A stretch of DNA of 64,000 bases from Allium sativum (lineage: Eukaryota > Streptophyta > Magnoliopsida > Asparagales > Amaryllidaceae): the NCBI GenBank assembly GCA_030737875.1, contig CM060910.1:634495303-634559302 (forward strand). The letters run 5' to 3'. Below the pieces are notes generated by a model that was not told where the DNA came from, did not search any database, and saw only the letters and a program-made list of their open reading frames with translations. The first letter of the stretch is position 1. Every line of letters starts with the position of its first letter. Position numbers and translations under genes: made by a program. Below are positions 33,631 through 44,559 of this stretch, piece by piece.

Positions 33631-34215
33631 TTCTTAACTTCCTTCCCAAATCTTTTATTTATGCTTGTTTCTATCATTTAAAGTATATCCTATCGATCGA
33701 ATTTTTGATCTTTAGGTAGGAATACCATCAATGTAAACATGTGTTTGAGACATGTTATGTTCGATAGATGTAAGTGGTTGCTCGTCGATGCATATACACA
33801 CACATTAGGAACTAGATCGGCTCAATGACTCCCATACTGCTATGGATGTGTGTGCATTTTTCTTCTTTTAATGGATGGAAATGGATGTATCATCATATGG
33901 ATATTGCAGTTGGAGAATGATTATGCACACATATAGATCTTACATGTTATAATAGGATTGTTGCATACATGTTGGATTCATGGCATTGACATACATTGCA
34001 TTAAGGAGGTCGACTGAATCAGTAGACCGCCTGATCTCCGCATTAGTATTGGGACATATACACACACCTTTGCATATGTTCACATAAGCATTAGAAGTCT
34101 TTAAGGAAAATGGATGCCTGTAACTGGTGGATGAGTACATGGGTGATGGATGGTAGGATATACATTCTTCTTAACCTGGAGATTTCAGAGACGAAAACAA
34201 TTGAGTAGGGCAGAA
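33631..34215 (+). other. Gypsy 3' UTR, hairpin and polypurine tract
   Basis: Non-coding; related to 9541-10113. The hairpin at 34004-34032 pairs AGGAGGTCGACT with AGTAGACCGCCT around loop GAATC. The tract GAGTAGGGCAGAA immediately precedes the LTR start at 34216. Confidence 0.65.
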
Positions 34216-35420
34216 TGTAACACCCCGTAATTTTAACAACACTAAAGAGGATAAATTAAAGGGTAACTAATTTAATATTCAGAATTAAGGGAAATGGATT
34301 GCGCCATTGCGTTTGTCTCGGAATTATGGTCAAAATAGATACCAGGTTTGCATAATACGAACATCGTATGAAGAAGTCATGAAGGTTTGAAGTTTGTATA
34401 CGCGCAAGAAGAGTGTAAATATATAGTCCAGAAATTCAAAATTTAATCAAAATAGTTCAAATCGCGTAGAAATGAGGTAAACGGGAAATATCCTGCCCAG
34501 GGGTGTCGACCCCTTAAGGGGGTATTGAATCCTGTGTCGACCCCTCAAAGGGGGTGTCAACCCATGGGTCGACCCCCTATGGCGGGGTCGACCTCTCTAG
34601 GGCAGACGTGGAAGACTAGGGTTTAGGGCTGGCAACTATATATATGGCCTCATTTCTAATGTTTTGCACACCAAAAATAATGGAGAACTAGATGCTACCT
34701 CTACCCAGATCAAATCAAGCCTTTTTCTTCTTCTGCAATCAAGTTATTCAAGCTTAGATGTGTGATTCAACGCTAGTAATCTTTTCTCTATTTTTCTAGA
34801 TCCAAACACTGTGAGTTTAAGTTACTTTTAGATCTAAATAATTAAAAGTAAACTTGCTATGACCATAAGTTGGATCTATGCCTGTGACTGCTTGAATCAT
34901 ATCAGATCTATTATAATTTGTGTATCTATAATATTCTGACATGACTATGGCTTAGATCTTAAACTTTATCATGTCAGATCTGCCTTTGATTGTAGATCTA
35001 ATTCACGGTTTAGATCACCTTATACCTGTTCTATTTTGTTTGTGGCCAAATCAGATCTGTTAATTGGACATCTAAATCATTGTTTATATTACATCATGTC
35101 TATCCCAATTACGCTAACTTTTCCCTTTTTATTTTTATATAGCTAGGCTACCTTTGAGCCTAGGCATGCCGCTGAAAGTATGCGAATACATTAGATTGGG
35201 AACGAGGGGAAAATGTTAATATTGGGCATAACTTGAAATTGGGAATTTGGGCATAACTTGAATAAAGTGTAATAATATGAAATTGGGGCATATAGTTTAT
35301 TATGAACATAACTTGGGAAAAGGGGCATGGAAACCTATAACGACATAGGTAAATTTGGTTAATAATTGGAATGCCTAGGATTACAGTAATTAGAAACTGT
35401 AACCGCGCCTAGACACGAGG

Positions 35421-35493
35421 TTAGATTACACTTGTGGTGGAAGTCTGCCCGGAACTGCCCGTCATATCCAGCGACCACAAGTGTTGAATCTAA
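35421..35493 (+). promoter_or_regulatory. Conserved LTR hairpin (copy d)
   Basis: Stems TTAGATT / AATCTAA and ACTTGTGGT / ACCACAAGT; loop AGTCTGCCCGGAACTGCCCG. 3' LTR counterpart of 18947-19019. Confidence 0.68.
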
Positions 35494-35963
35494 TGTGAGG
35501 GGTTTAGGTGCACAAACATGAGACATGCTAAGACACGAGTTTTTAATCCCGACTTGTGGAAGAAGTCTGCCCGGAACCGACCGACATATTCAGCATCCAC
35601 AAGTGGTAGGCTTAATATGGGGGGGTCTAGCATATTATAACCATAAATGGACATGGTAATGAATTGGAATACTTTACCTAGTTGAATTCATAGGGATTGT
35701 ATGGACATGAAACTGATTAGGGGTTAGTTAACTTGTCTGAAATAGTGGGTGGGTTGAGTAAATATGGGGTGGGTGGGTAATATTTTTATATATAGACCCA
35801 CAAACATAACCTGTTGGGATTATGCAATATTATGACACTAATAGGTAGGCATAATCGGTGGAAAACCTAGTAGTGGGGATGCAAGACAAAGGGGAGAGGT
35901 TGCATCATCTTGTGTGTAGGATCCATTTCAGTCAGTAACCCACATATGGGTATCAATCGAGTA

Positions 35964-35968
35964 CTCCA
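35964..35968. repeat. Target-site duplication CTCCA (left)
   Basis: CTCCA on both sides (35964-35968 and 45926-45930). The intact site in the 5' LTR reads ACTCCGAACTAGG near 19488, so the two halves join correctly. Confidence 0.9.
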
Positions 35969-36164
35969 TGTTACATCTCGCTACATAGCGTTTTGACTAT
36001 GACAACTATACATAAACGTACATATTATTATCTAACCTTGCTTTGCAGGAAGCTATTTGACAAACAGATTCAAGAACACAAAAATAAAGATTAAATACAT
36101 TATAAAGGTCTGTTAGTCCTAGATATTTATGTTAAAGTCTTCCTTGATGATTACACACACACAC

Positions 36165-36203
<39 letters not shown>

Positions 36204-37015
36204 TTTATATAAAAATTGGCAAGGAATAGTCTGATAACAAAAAACAGATGTCTGGTTTGAAAATTTCAGATGTTTGTTTGCTGAAACAAATTGTTTTCAA
36301 ACAACAATATTCAGACGTCTGTTACATATTTTTCAGACGTCTGAATTTATTCAAAAACGTATTGTTCCCTTTCAATTTTAAATTTAAACTATAAACAGAC
36401 TTCTGAAAATTATTTTCAGACATCTGATTCTGAAAGGTTGCAACTTTTGTGAAGAGTCACAACCATTTAAATCATAACTCTTCATCAAAACCTTTCATGA
36501 TCAGTTGTATCTTTTTATATATTTTAAATAGAAGGTTGATTAATTGTTTCAATCACCAATTTTCTTATTCTAATTCTCTCTTGTATTCTCTAAGCTCTCT
36601 AAGTTCTAAAAGCTATCTATTTTCATACTTGAGACTTTTTAATTTCCATATTCCTTCACGTACTTCACAATTATCATCAAGGAAAGGCTATAGGAAGGGT
36701 GTACTTAATATTAGACAATCCATGTTATCAAGAACACAAAAGAGTCAATAATTATTCTGTATTAGCAAAGACCTCTTCAGTGGTCGAGGCAAGAAATCCC
36801 GTTCAGTAGTTCGGGTAATTGTGTACCTATTGCTCCAGGTAAAGTGAGGGTTTTAGTGCTAGTGAAATACCAGAAGTGAGTCTGGGACTGGACGTAGGAC
36901 AGTGGTCCAAACCCGTATAAATCGACTGTGTGATTTACTGCTTACTACTCTGCTATATATATTACATCCTATTCTCCATACTACACATACCTATACCGCT
37001 GCATAACCTCTTACA
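35969..37015 (+). mobile_element. Copia 5' LTR (1047 bp)
   Basis: TGTTACATCTCG...CATAACCTCTTACA. It contains six CAGACGTCTG-type palindromes (36245-36426). The TATA position reads TTTAAATA (36533-36540), while the 3' LTR keeps TATAAATA. A (TA)n microsatellite at 36167-36200 is longer than in the 3' LTR and accounts for most of the length difference. Confidence 0.92.
36245..36426 (+). promoter_or_regulatory. Six paired CAGACGTCTG-type palindromes in 5' LTR
   Basis: Starts at 36245, 36267, 36312, 36334, 36396 and 36417: three pairs spaced 22, 22 and 21 bp. 36312 and 36334 are perfect CAGACGTCTG; the others have one or two changes. They lie about 110-290 bp upstream of the TATA position, as expected for a U3 enhancer. 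Confidence 0.75.
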
Positions 37016-37017
37016 AT

Positions 37018-37029
37018 TGGTATCGGAGC
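37018..37029 (+). other. Primer binding site, initiator tRNA-Met
   Basis: TGGTATCGGAGC two bases after the LTR; one base from TGGTATCAGAGC. Confidence 0.85.
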
Positions 37030-37075
37030 AAGGCCATCCTATAACCGTAACACCGTTATTCTATATTTTGATAAA

Positions 37076-38071
37076 ATGGAGAATAACCCAAGTACTAGCT
37101 CAACTACAATTAACGAAGGACAATCTACTCAAAGACCACCATTATTCAATGGACTACACTACAACTACTGGGCTACAAGAATGAGAATTTATATGCAAGC
37201 AAGTGGTTTTAGTGCATGGAATGCAACTCAAAAAGAATTTACAGCACCTACTACTGAATATGCAACTTGGACAACTATTCAAAAAGATGAAGCCAATGAA
37301 AATGAAAAAGCTATGAACATGCTATACTATGCCCTAGATCGTAATGAATTCATTCGTGTTAGCATTTGTACATCATCTTATCAAATATGGGAGACACTCA
37401 AAACTATTCATGAAGGAACAAACAAAGTCAAGCAAACTAAAATTTCAATGCTCAAAAATCAGTTCCAGAACTTCAAAATGAAGCAAAACGAAACTATCAA
37501 CGAAATGTACTCAAAATTCCAAGACATTTTACATGCATTGATAGGACTTGGAGAAAAATACAGTGACTTTGACATCATTTCAAAGTACTAAACTCTTTAA
37601 CTGGCGATTGGGAAAGAAAACTTCTAGCCATTGAAGAAGCAAATGATTTATCAACGATGAAACCAGAAGAGCTAATAGGAAATCTTATGGCTTATGAAGT
37701 AAACCTTCAAGCAAAAAGGGAACTAGCTCAAGAAAAAAAAATGTAGCTTTTCATGCTGATAAAGAGGAATCTGAATCAGAAGACGAAGATCTAGATTTTA
37801 TTACCAAAAAATTTAATAAATTTCTAAAATATAGGAAAGGAAATTTCAAAAAGAATATCTCAAATAAGCCTTCATCTTCAAAACTAGAATGCTTCAATTG
37901 TCATAAGAAGGGTCACATGGTAAAAGACTGTCCAGAAATGAAAGAAAATCAAAAGAACTTCAATAAAAGCAAGAAAGAAAAATTCAAGAAGAAAGCCTTT
38001 TCTGTTACATGGGACGACTCAGATTTAGATTCATCAAGCAGTGACAGTGATAGTGAAAGTGATAAAGAGTA
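37076..38071 (+). pseudogene. Copia gag with CCHC zinc knuckle
   Basis: Begins MENNPSTSS at 37076. A UBN2-type gag region follows (FNGLHYNYWATRMRIYMQ; YQIWETLKTIHEG), then the knuckle CFNCHKKGHMVKDC at about 37890-37931 and a Ser/Asp-rich tail ending near 38071. Single-base indels at about 37585 and 37735 and a TAA at 38069 break the frame. It would form the particle in an active element. Confidence 0.9.
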
Positions 38072-38800
38072 AGCAAATGTGTGTTTTATGGCACAAGAAT
38101 CTGAAGTAAGTGAATTATCTTATGAAGAATTAACAGATGTTAATGCTGAACTTTTAAATCTAATAAAAACCCTAAAGAAAAAGATTAAAGAAACTAGAGA
38201 AAATCAGAATAAAGCTGAATTCGAAAGAGATGTTGAAAGATGAAAAGATAATTCTGGAAGAAGAACTTGAAAAAGTTCAAGAAACTCGTACGAATTCGGA
38301 TAGTCAGCTTTCTCTTTTGAGTCAAGAAATAGAAACCCAAAAGACAAAGAATGATGAAATTAGTTCTGAAAATCATTTGTTGAAAACTAGAGTAAAAGAA
38401 GTAGAATTAGAAAATAAAAGTATTCAAACTAAGTTAGAAAACATTCCAAAAAATGTTTCAAATTTTAACTAGGGTAGAGAAAATTTAACAAGAATCATAG
38501 AAAATTCTCAACCCTCTTCAAACAAAATTGGTTTAGGATTCAGAAAGGAATTTAAATTTCCTCCAAAGAAAAATACAAAGTTTAAAAGGAAAATTGATTC
38601 AAAATCAAAATCCACGAAAACGATTAATAAAATTAAGATATGGGTTCCAAAAACTAACAATAGTTTGATTAGGAAGAGGCACATCAACTTATTTATGGAA
38701 TCTGTGCATAATAGTGAAAATTATTTATATAAAAGGGATACTAAACCCAATTGGGTTTGGCTTCCTAAGATCTAACTCTTAGGACACTATCAAAAAGTGG
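38072..38800 (+). pseudogene. Copia gag-to-protease linker, coiled-coil region
   Basis: Contains a Glu/Lys-rich coiled-coil stretch (38230-38470: KIILEEELEKVQETR; LLSQEIETQKTKND) and the short motifs IWVPK (about 38640) and WVWLPKI (about 38755), typical of the spacer before protease in SIRE-like copia polyproteins. Broken by stops at 38470 and 38773. Confidence 0.7.
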
Positions 38801-39200
38801 GTACCAATGTGCTTACTAATATTTTTTGCACGTATCACTTAAAAAGAGAAAATGGATATTAGACAGTGGTTGCTCAAAACATATGACCGGAGACAAAGAT
38901 ATGCTAACCAATATATCATACTTTGATGGTGGCTCAGTTACCTTCAGAGATAATTCAAAAGGATTTATCATTGGCAAAGGAGATGTGTGCAACTACGGTA
39001 TTTCAAATATTCCTCTTATTACTAATGTTTCTTTAGTTAAAAATCTAAAGCATAATTTATTAAGTATAAGTCAATTATGTGACAAAGGTTTTAAAATAAC
39101 TTTTTCTGAAAATAGTTGTAGTATTTTTGACAAAGATCAAAATATTATTTTTGAAGGAAATAGAGATAGAAATATTTAAGTTTTAAATATGAAAGTAAAT
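38801..39200 (+). pseudogene. Copia aspartic protease
   Basis: WILDSGCSKHMTGD at about 38850 carries the catalytic DSG. NLKHNLLSISQLCDKGF is the classic copia follow-on motif. The frame ends with TAA at 39177. Confidence 0.93.
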
Positions 39201-40300
39201 AATAATAAAGAAATGTGTTTGATTGCTAATAACAATGATTCTTGGTTATGGCATAAGCGTTTTTGTCATATAAACTTTAAAATTATACAAAACGTTTCAA
39301 AACATGAGTTAGTAAGAGGCCTACCCAAAATAAATTTTAAAATAGATAACTTATGAAGATTTTCAGATAGGTAAACTAACCAAGTCCTCCTTCAAATCAA
39401 AAAGGGTCATTTCAACCCTACAACCATTAGAACTATTACATATGGACTTGTTTGGACCTACTCAAATACAGTCATTAAATCATAATCGTTATGTATTTGT
39501 TATAATTGATGATTTTTCAAGATATAATTGGACTATGTTTCTGAAAAATAAGAGTGATACTTTTGATCATTTCAAAGATTTCGTTAAAAAGATTCAAAAT
39601 TCTAAAAATTTAAAAGTTAAAAATATTTGAAGTGATCATGGGGGTGAATTTGAAATTGTACCCTTTGAACTATTCTGTAAAAAGAAAGGAATAAATCATA
39701 ATTTTTCTTTTTCTAGAACTCCACAACAAAATAGAGTAGTAGAAAGAAAAAATAGAACTTTACAAGAATGTGCAAGAACTTTACTTAACGGTAGTACATT
39801 ATCTAAACAGTTTTGGGCAGAAGCCGTAGCAACTGCTTGTTATGTTTTAAATCGTATTTCTATTCGACCTTTAACTAAAAATACTCCTTACGAACTTTTT
39901 AATGGAAGAATACCAAACATTTTATATTTTAAAATTTTTGGATCTAAATGTTTTATTCTAAATACCAAAGATCAACTTGGAAAATTTGATGCAAAAGCTG
40001 ATCATGGGATCTTCGTTGGATATTCAGAACGTAGTAAAGCATATTGAATTTTCAATAAACGTACTAATGTTATAAAAGAATCGTTACACATTTCTTTTGA
40101 TGAAAATTATAATAGAAATATAAAGAACAAAGATGATGATGAAATTATTGATAATATTGAAAATACGAATAATAGTCCCATAGAACAAAATAATAGTCCT
40201 ATAGAACATATTAGATCACCTCCCAGGATATTAAAAGATCATCCTACTCAAAATATTATTGGTGAAATTGACACATACATTCGTACAAGAAGTCAATTAA
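39201..40300 (+). pseudogene. Copia integrase
   Basis: Pre-integrase WLWHKRFCHINF at about 39244, then the core: D in HMDLFGPTQ (39440), D in SDHGGEF (39631), E in VVERKNRTLQE (39738). GKFDAKADHGIFVGYS and the C-terminal region follow. Broken near 39355 (indel), at 39628 (TGA where relatives have Arg in IRSDHGGEF) and at 40045 (TGA). Confidence 0.92.
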
Positions 40301-41340
40301 ATCAAATAAGTCATGTAGCTTTTCTTCCAAACATTGAACCCAAAAATCCAAAAGAAGCTTCTATGGATGATTACTGGATTATAGCTATGCAAGAAGAGCT
40401 AAACTAGTTCAAACAGAATGACGTCTGGGAATTAGTACCTCGACCAATCGATCAATCGGTTATTGGTACAAAATGGGTTTACAAAAACAGAGCAGATGAA
40501 CTTGGAAATATCACAAGAAAGAAAGCTAGATTGGTTGCTCAAGGATACAATCAAGAAGAAGGCATTGATTATGAAGAAACCTTTGCACCCGTAGCTAGAT
40601 TAGAAGCTATACGTATTTTATCAGCATATGCAACTTTTCATAATTTTAAACTTTATCAAATGGACATTAAAAGTGCTTTCTTAAATGGTTTTATAAAAGA
40701 GAATGTTTACGTAGAACAACCACTGCATTTTAAAAATGAAAAATATCCAGATTATGTTTATAAACTTAAAAAAGCATTATATGGTTTAAAACAAGCACCT
40801 CGTGCTTGGTATGAACGACTTAAAAAATATTTAATAAATTCTGGTTTTAATATAGGAAAAGCAGATCAAACTCTATTTATTAAAAATACAAACAAAGATA
40901 TTTTAATTGTACAAATTTATATAGACGGTATAATTTTCGGTTCTACAAATGAAAATTTGTGCAAAGAATTTTCTACAAAAATGACTAATGAATTTGAAAT
41001 GTCTCACATGGGTGAATTATCATATTTTTTAGGCCAACAAATTAAACAAGTTTCAAGTGGAATTTTTATTTTTCAAGAAAAATATTGTACTGATTCAATT
41101 AAACATTTCGGTTTAGATAATACTTCAGGGAAACCAACACCAATGAGTACATCAATTCATCTTGACAAAGATGAAAAAGGAAAAAGTATCGACCAAAAAT
41201 TATATAGAAGTATGATAAGTTCACTACTTTATTTAATAGCAAGCCGTCCTGATATTATAATGAGTGTATGTTTGTGTGCACGATTTCAATCAGACCCCAA
41301 AGAATCACATCTACGAGCAGTAAACGAATTTTAAGATATC
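40301..41340 (+). pseudogene. Copia reverse transcriptase, catalytic site lost
   Basis: Motifs: [52 protein letters not shown] (first catalytic Asp), [12 protein letters not shown], then YIDGIIFGS at about 40918 where the family has YVDD; the second D is G. TAG at 40405 replaces Gln (relatives: ELNQF). A deletion at about 41322 shifts the frame before RNase H. Confidence 0.94.
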
Positions 41341-41864
41341 TTAATAATACTAAGAACTTCGGTCTATTCTACCCGAAAGGCTGTCCATTTGAATTAGTAT
41401 CTTACAGTGATGCTGATTTTGGTGGATCACGGACGGATAGAAAAAGTACAAGTGGTACGTGCCATTTTATTGGAAAATCACTGTATCTTGGTTTAGTAAG
41501 AAACAAAACTGTGTTTCACTCTACATATGAAGCAGAATACATATCTGCTGCTTTAGCATGTGCACAAGTAATTTATATGCGACAAACACTTAAAGATTTT
41601 GGAATTAATTTAACTAAATCAACAATATATTGTGACAATACTAATGCTATAAATTTATCAAAAAATCCCGTAAATCACTCTAGAATAAAACATATAGATA
41701 TTCGACATAATTTTCTTCGTGACAATATAGAAAAAGATATTATAAATTTAGATTATGTTTCATCCGATAATCAGATTGCCGATATTTTTACCAAGCCTTT
41801 ATTAGAAAATTCGTTTATAAAATTACGTCTAGAACTTGGAATTGTCTCAGTAACTGGCATATAA
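41341..41864 (+). pseudogene. Copia RNase H
   Basis: D in SYSDADFGG (about 41406), E in EAEYISAA (about 41532), D in YCDNTNAI (about 41633), D in NQIADIFTKPL (about 41777). The frame is open to the stop at 41862 but detached from RT by the upstream frameshift. Confidence 0.92.
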
Positions 41865-42099
41865 CTTAACAATGTTTAAAATTTCCTAAAACATATTTTC
41901 TTCCTTTATAAAACTAACTACGTTTCTACAAAAACTCTTAACTATTTTTAGACTTTCCTAAGTTTTCTCTCAATCACTTAGTTTATTTATGGTTATAAAT
42001 TTTCTAACCCACAAATTTATAACTTCTTCTCTGTATATAAATCCATGGATTCTTAAAACAAAATAATTATTCTATTAAATACTAAAACTCAAAACCATT

Positions 42100-42642
42100 A
42101 TGTCGTCAAGCAATTCAAATTCCTCGATCAGTATTCATTTCACAACAAGCAGCTCCTCAGAATCTATTAATCTTCCCACACCTATACCTAGGAATGAACC
42201 TCAATACCGCTGGGGTGACTATCATACCGGGTTTACGCCAGAATCAAAGAAAGCTAAACGGGCCTTATTTTCATCTCCGGATACGAAACAAAAAATTGAC
42301 GATCTTTATCACTACCAAGAAGAACAAATCAAGCTACAGAAAGAATTATATTTCGAACAAAAAGCGACATCAACTCGTTTGAACCTTCTTGAAAAAATGA
42401 TATATAAGTTTTGTGGTTCAAAAGAGAAGGATATTGTTTCACCTTTACCAACTCCAACTAATCCTATCGACCCATCGGCTTCTTATCGAACAGCAAATGA
42501 CCCGGTGAATCCAACAATGAAGTATTATACTTTCTCACACTCACGATCATCATACGATCCGAATTCACGGGATAGAAATTTTCAAGCAAATGAAGGAAAG
42601 AGCCCATCAACGCCAAAGAAAACTCCACCATCCAAAAATTAA
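42100..42642 (+). CDS. Copia accessory ORF 1, unrecognised, 180 aa, intact
   Basis: Starts MSSSNSNSSISIHF, 238 bp after pol. Ser-rich N-terminus, a basic patch (PESKKAKRALFSS), a predicted coiled-coil segment (KQKIDDLYHYQEEQIKLQKEL), and a Pro/Ser-rich tail (SPSTPKKTPPSKN). No membrane segment and no catalytic motif. It is the only frame of the element without a stop or indel. I do not recognise the family. Placement after pol matches the accessory or env-like position of SIRE-type elements, but nothing here looks like an envelope protein. Whether it is translated is unknown. Confidence 0.55.
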   Translation: MSSSNSNSSISIHFTTSSSSESINLPTPIPRNEPQYRWGDYHTGFTPESKKAKRALFSSPDTKQKIDDLYHYQEEQIKLQKELYFEQKATSTRLNLLEKMIYKFCGSKEKDIVSPLPTPTNPIDPSASYRTANDPVNPTMKYYTFSHSRSSYDPNSRDRNFQANEGKSPSTPKKTPPSKN

Positions 42643-42716
42643 ATATATTATTCAGATTATATAATTTTTCTATCCTATTATTTATGAAATAAATTTTTTT
42701 ACTTTAATTTCAAAAA

Positions 42717-43152
42717 CAGACGTCTGATTGCACTATGAATATAATTTTTCCTCTAAAAACAGACGTATGTTTACAAAATATCAGACGTCTGAAATGGGTA
42801 CAAAATACACTAGTTTCTTTCGGGATAAAAATTTCTTCAACTCAGACGTCTGTCTTAAAATTCCAGACATCTGTCATTATTTACAAAACTATTTCAACTC
42901 CAGACTAAGACGTCTGAACTGGAAAAACCAGACATCTGAAACATGCATAAAATACACTGTTTTCTTTCGGCCAGAAAATTTATCCAAAACAGACAAGACG
43001 TCTTTTATCTTATTAATATTAATTTTCACTTCAGATTCAGACGTCTAAATAAAAAATTTCAGATGTCTGAAAATACCAGTTTTTGTACTATTTCCTTTCG
43101 GCCTTCATTACGTCCAAAAACAGACGTCTGTTTCTTTTCCACTAGACGTCTG
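42717..43152 (+). promoter_or_regulatory. Array of about 14 CAGACGTCTG-type palindromes between accessory ORFs
   Basis: Cores start at 42717, 42760, 42782, 42843, 42864, 42907, 42929, 42995, 43038, 43060, 43121 and 43143, plus split half-sites at 42901 and 42990. Pairs are 21-22 bp apart, and the distances between pairs (43, 64, 83, 88) are close to multiples of 21-22. CTTTCGG blocks recur between pairs. The same palindrome pairs occur in both LTRs, so this spacer may be a duplicated promoter for the downstream accessory ORF. Confidence 0.75.
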
Positions 43153-43323
43153 AATCGGATACATCTATTTTTTTAATACACGTATGAATTTTCAAATCCA
43201 TCACAGCCCTTCATTTTTTCATCTACCACTTATTATCTCTTCATCTTTTACCAACTCCATAAAACCCCAGCCCCCAAATAACATTTCTACCACAAAATTT
43301 TACTACTCTCCAACATCAAAATC

Positions 43324-44559
43324 ATGGCACATAGAGGAAAACGATCACATGAGGAAGAATCTCTTCCACCCTCCGAAGAAATGATTCAACGATGGCTTTG
43401 GGATGACACGACAAAATCTAGGTATAAGGCTATGAAGGATTCGAAATTTTTTGAAGGTGCATTTGTCAAGTTTGATGCTTTTTCGAATTACCGTCTACTA
43501 CACTATGCTAGACACTTTCATTTTGAATCTCTGGTTGATTACAACAAAAACAATGTTAAAATCCACCCTCTCTTGGTTAAATTGTTCTTAGCAAATCTAA
43601 ATCTTGACCATACCAAACCCCATGTTAAAAAGGATTCGATTTGGTCTTGGGTATGTGGAAAACGTGTACTTATAACCTTGCAGCGCTTAGGACAAATTCT
43701 AGAATGTTCATGGCAAGGGTTGGATATTGACACAATTGAAGTTGATATGGATACACGTGATGTTTCTCATCAATTTCTTTCCGACGATCTGATTAACATG
43801 GAAAATCTTACCTCCACTCGTCTTCGTCCTCAAGCTCGCCTACATAACCGTATCCTTGTACGCACTATTCAACCTCGAACAGGTAGCTACGATAAAGTAT
43901 ACAAAAGGGATTTTCAGGCTCTTTATGCTTTATATTCAAAAAAACAAATCAACTGGGCCAATATTATCATGGATGAATGGACCGACATCACATACAAGCG
44001 CAAGTACAAAACTCTACATTGCGGTGCCTACATTACTCGAATTCTTGCAGCTTGTGAAGTCAACATACCCACCAACATTCCATCCTGATCCGTCAAAGAA
44101 ATGGGTCGTAAAACTTTGAAGCTTATGGACATTTCTCAAAACCCCGCTACCTTAGAATTTATGTCATTTGAAACCTGGAAAGAACATGTAGCTACCAATC
44201 CTGAATCTATCATTTCTAAACCTTCTCATCGACGTCAACCTAGGCAACAAGAAGAAGATAGTGATATTCAGGTCATTTCTCCCGAAACATCTACCAAGCA
44301 AGCCGTTCTATTGCTATCTCAAAATCAAGCCAAACTTCAAAAAGAAATAAGAACTTATCACAAACAGACAACCAAGAAGTTTGAGTACATCAAAGGTTTT
44401 TTGAATAAGATTTGGGAAAAGGTTTCGTGCACAGGTACATCTTCAAGCCAAGCTCAAGCACCTTCTCCGTTCCGATGGTCTTCAAGCTCCGCCGAAGTTC
44501 CCGACTCTCCTAAAGATGGTGGAACGACTGTTGTTGCATCTACTCCAGAAGAATGGTAA
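43324..44559 (+). pseudogene. Copia accessory ORF 2, resembles 'putative plant transposon protein' domain
   Basis: Starts MAHRGKRSHEEESLPP and stays in one frame for about 410 codons, broken once by TGA at 44086-44088. The middle (NRILVRTIQPRTGSYDKVYK, then INWANIIMDEW) has the layout I associate with the domain annotated as putative plant transposon protein (Pfam Transposase_32), often found in plant repeats; this match is from memory and needs a profile search. The last third is hydrophilic with a coiled-coil-like stretch (LLLSQNQAKLQKEIRTY) and a Ser/Pro tail. No catalytic triad is visible. It lies between the palindrome array and the PPT. Confidence 0.6.

Larger units (their letters stand above)
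34216..35968 (+). mobile_element. 3' LTR of gypsy element, part 1
   Basis: TGTAACACCCCG... parallel to 17655-19490, with the GTCGAC cluster at 34504-34592 and hairpins at 35421-35493 and 35543-35615. Cut by the copia element; resumes at 45926. Confidence 0.88.

Noticed and set aside
36449..36751. 100-codon ORF present in both copia LTRs (also 45359-45661)
   Set aside because: LTRs are identical at birth, so sharing is expected. The frame begins at GTG, crosses the TATA box and is low-complexity Ser/Leu/Asn.
42717..43152. CRISPR-like array
   Set aside because: Repeats are 10-bp palindromes with related, not unique, spacers, in a plant retrotransposon.
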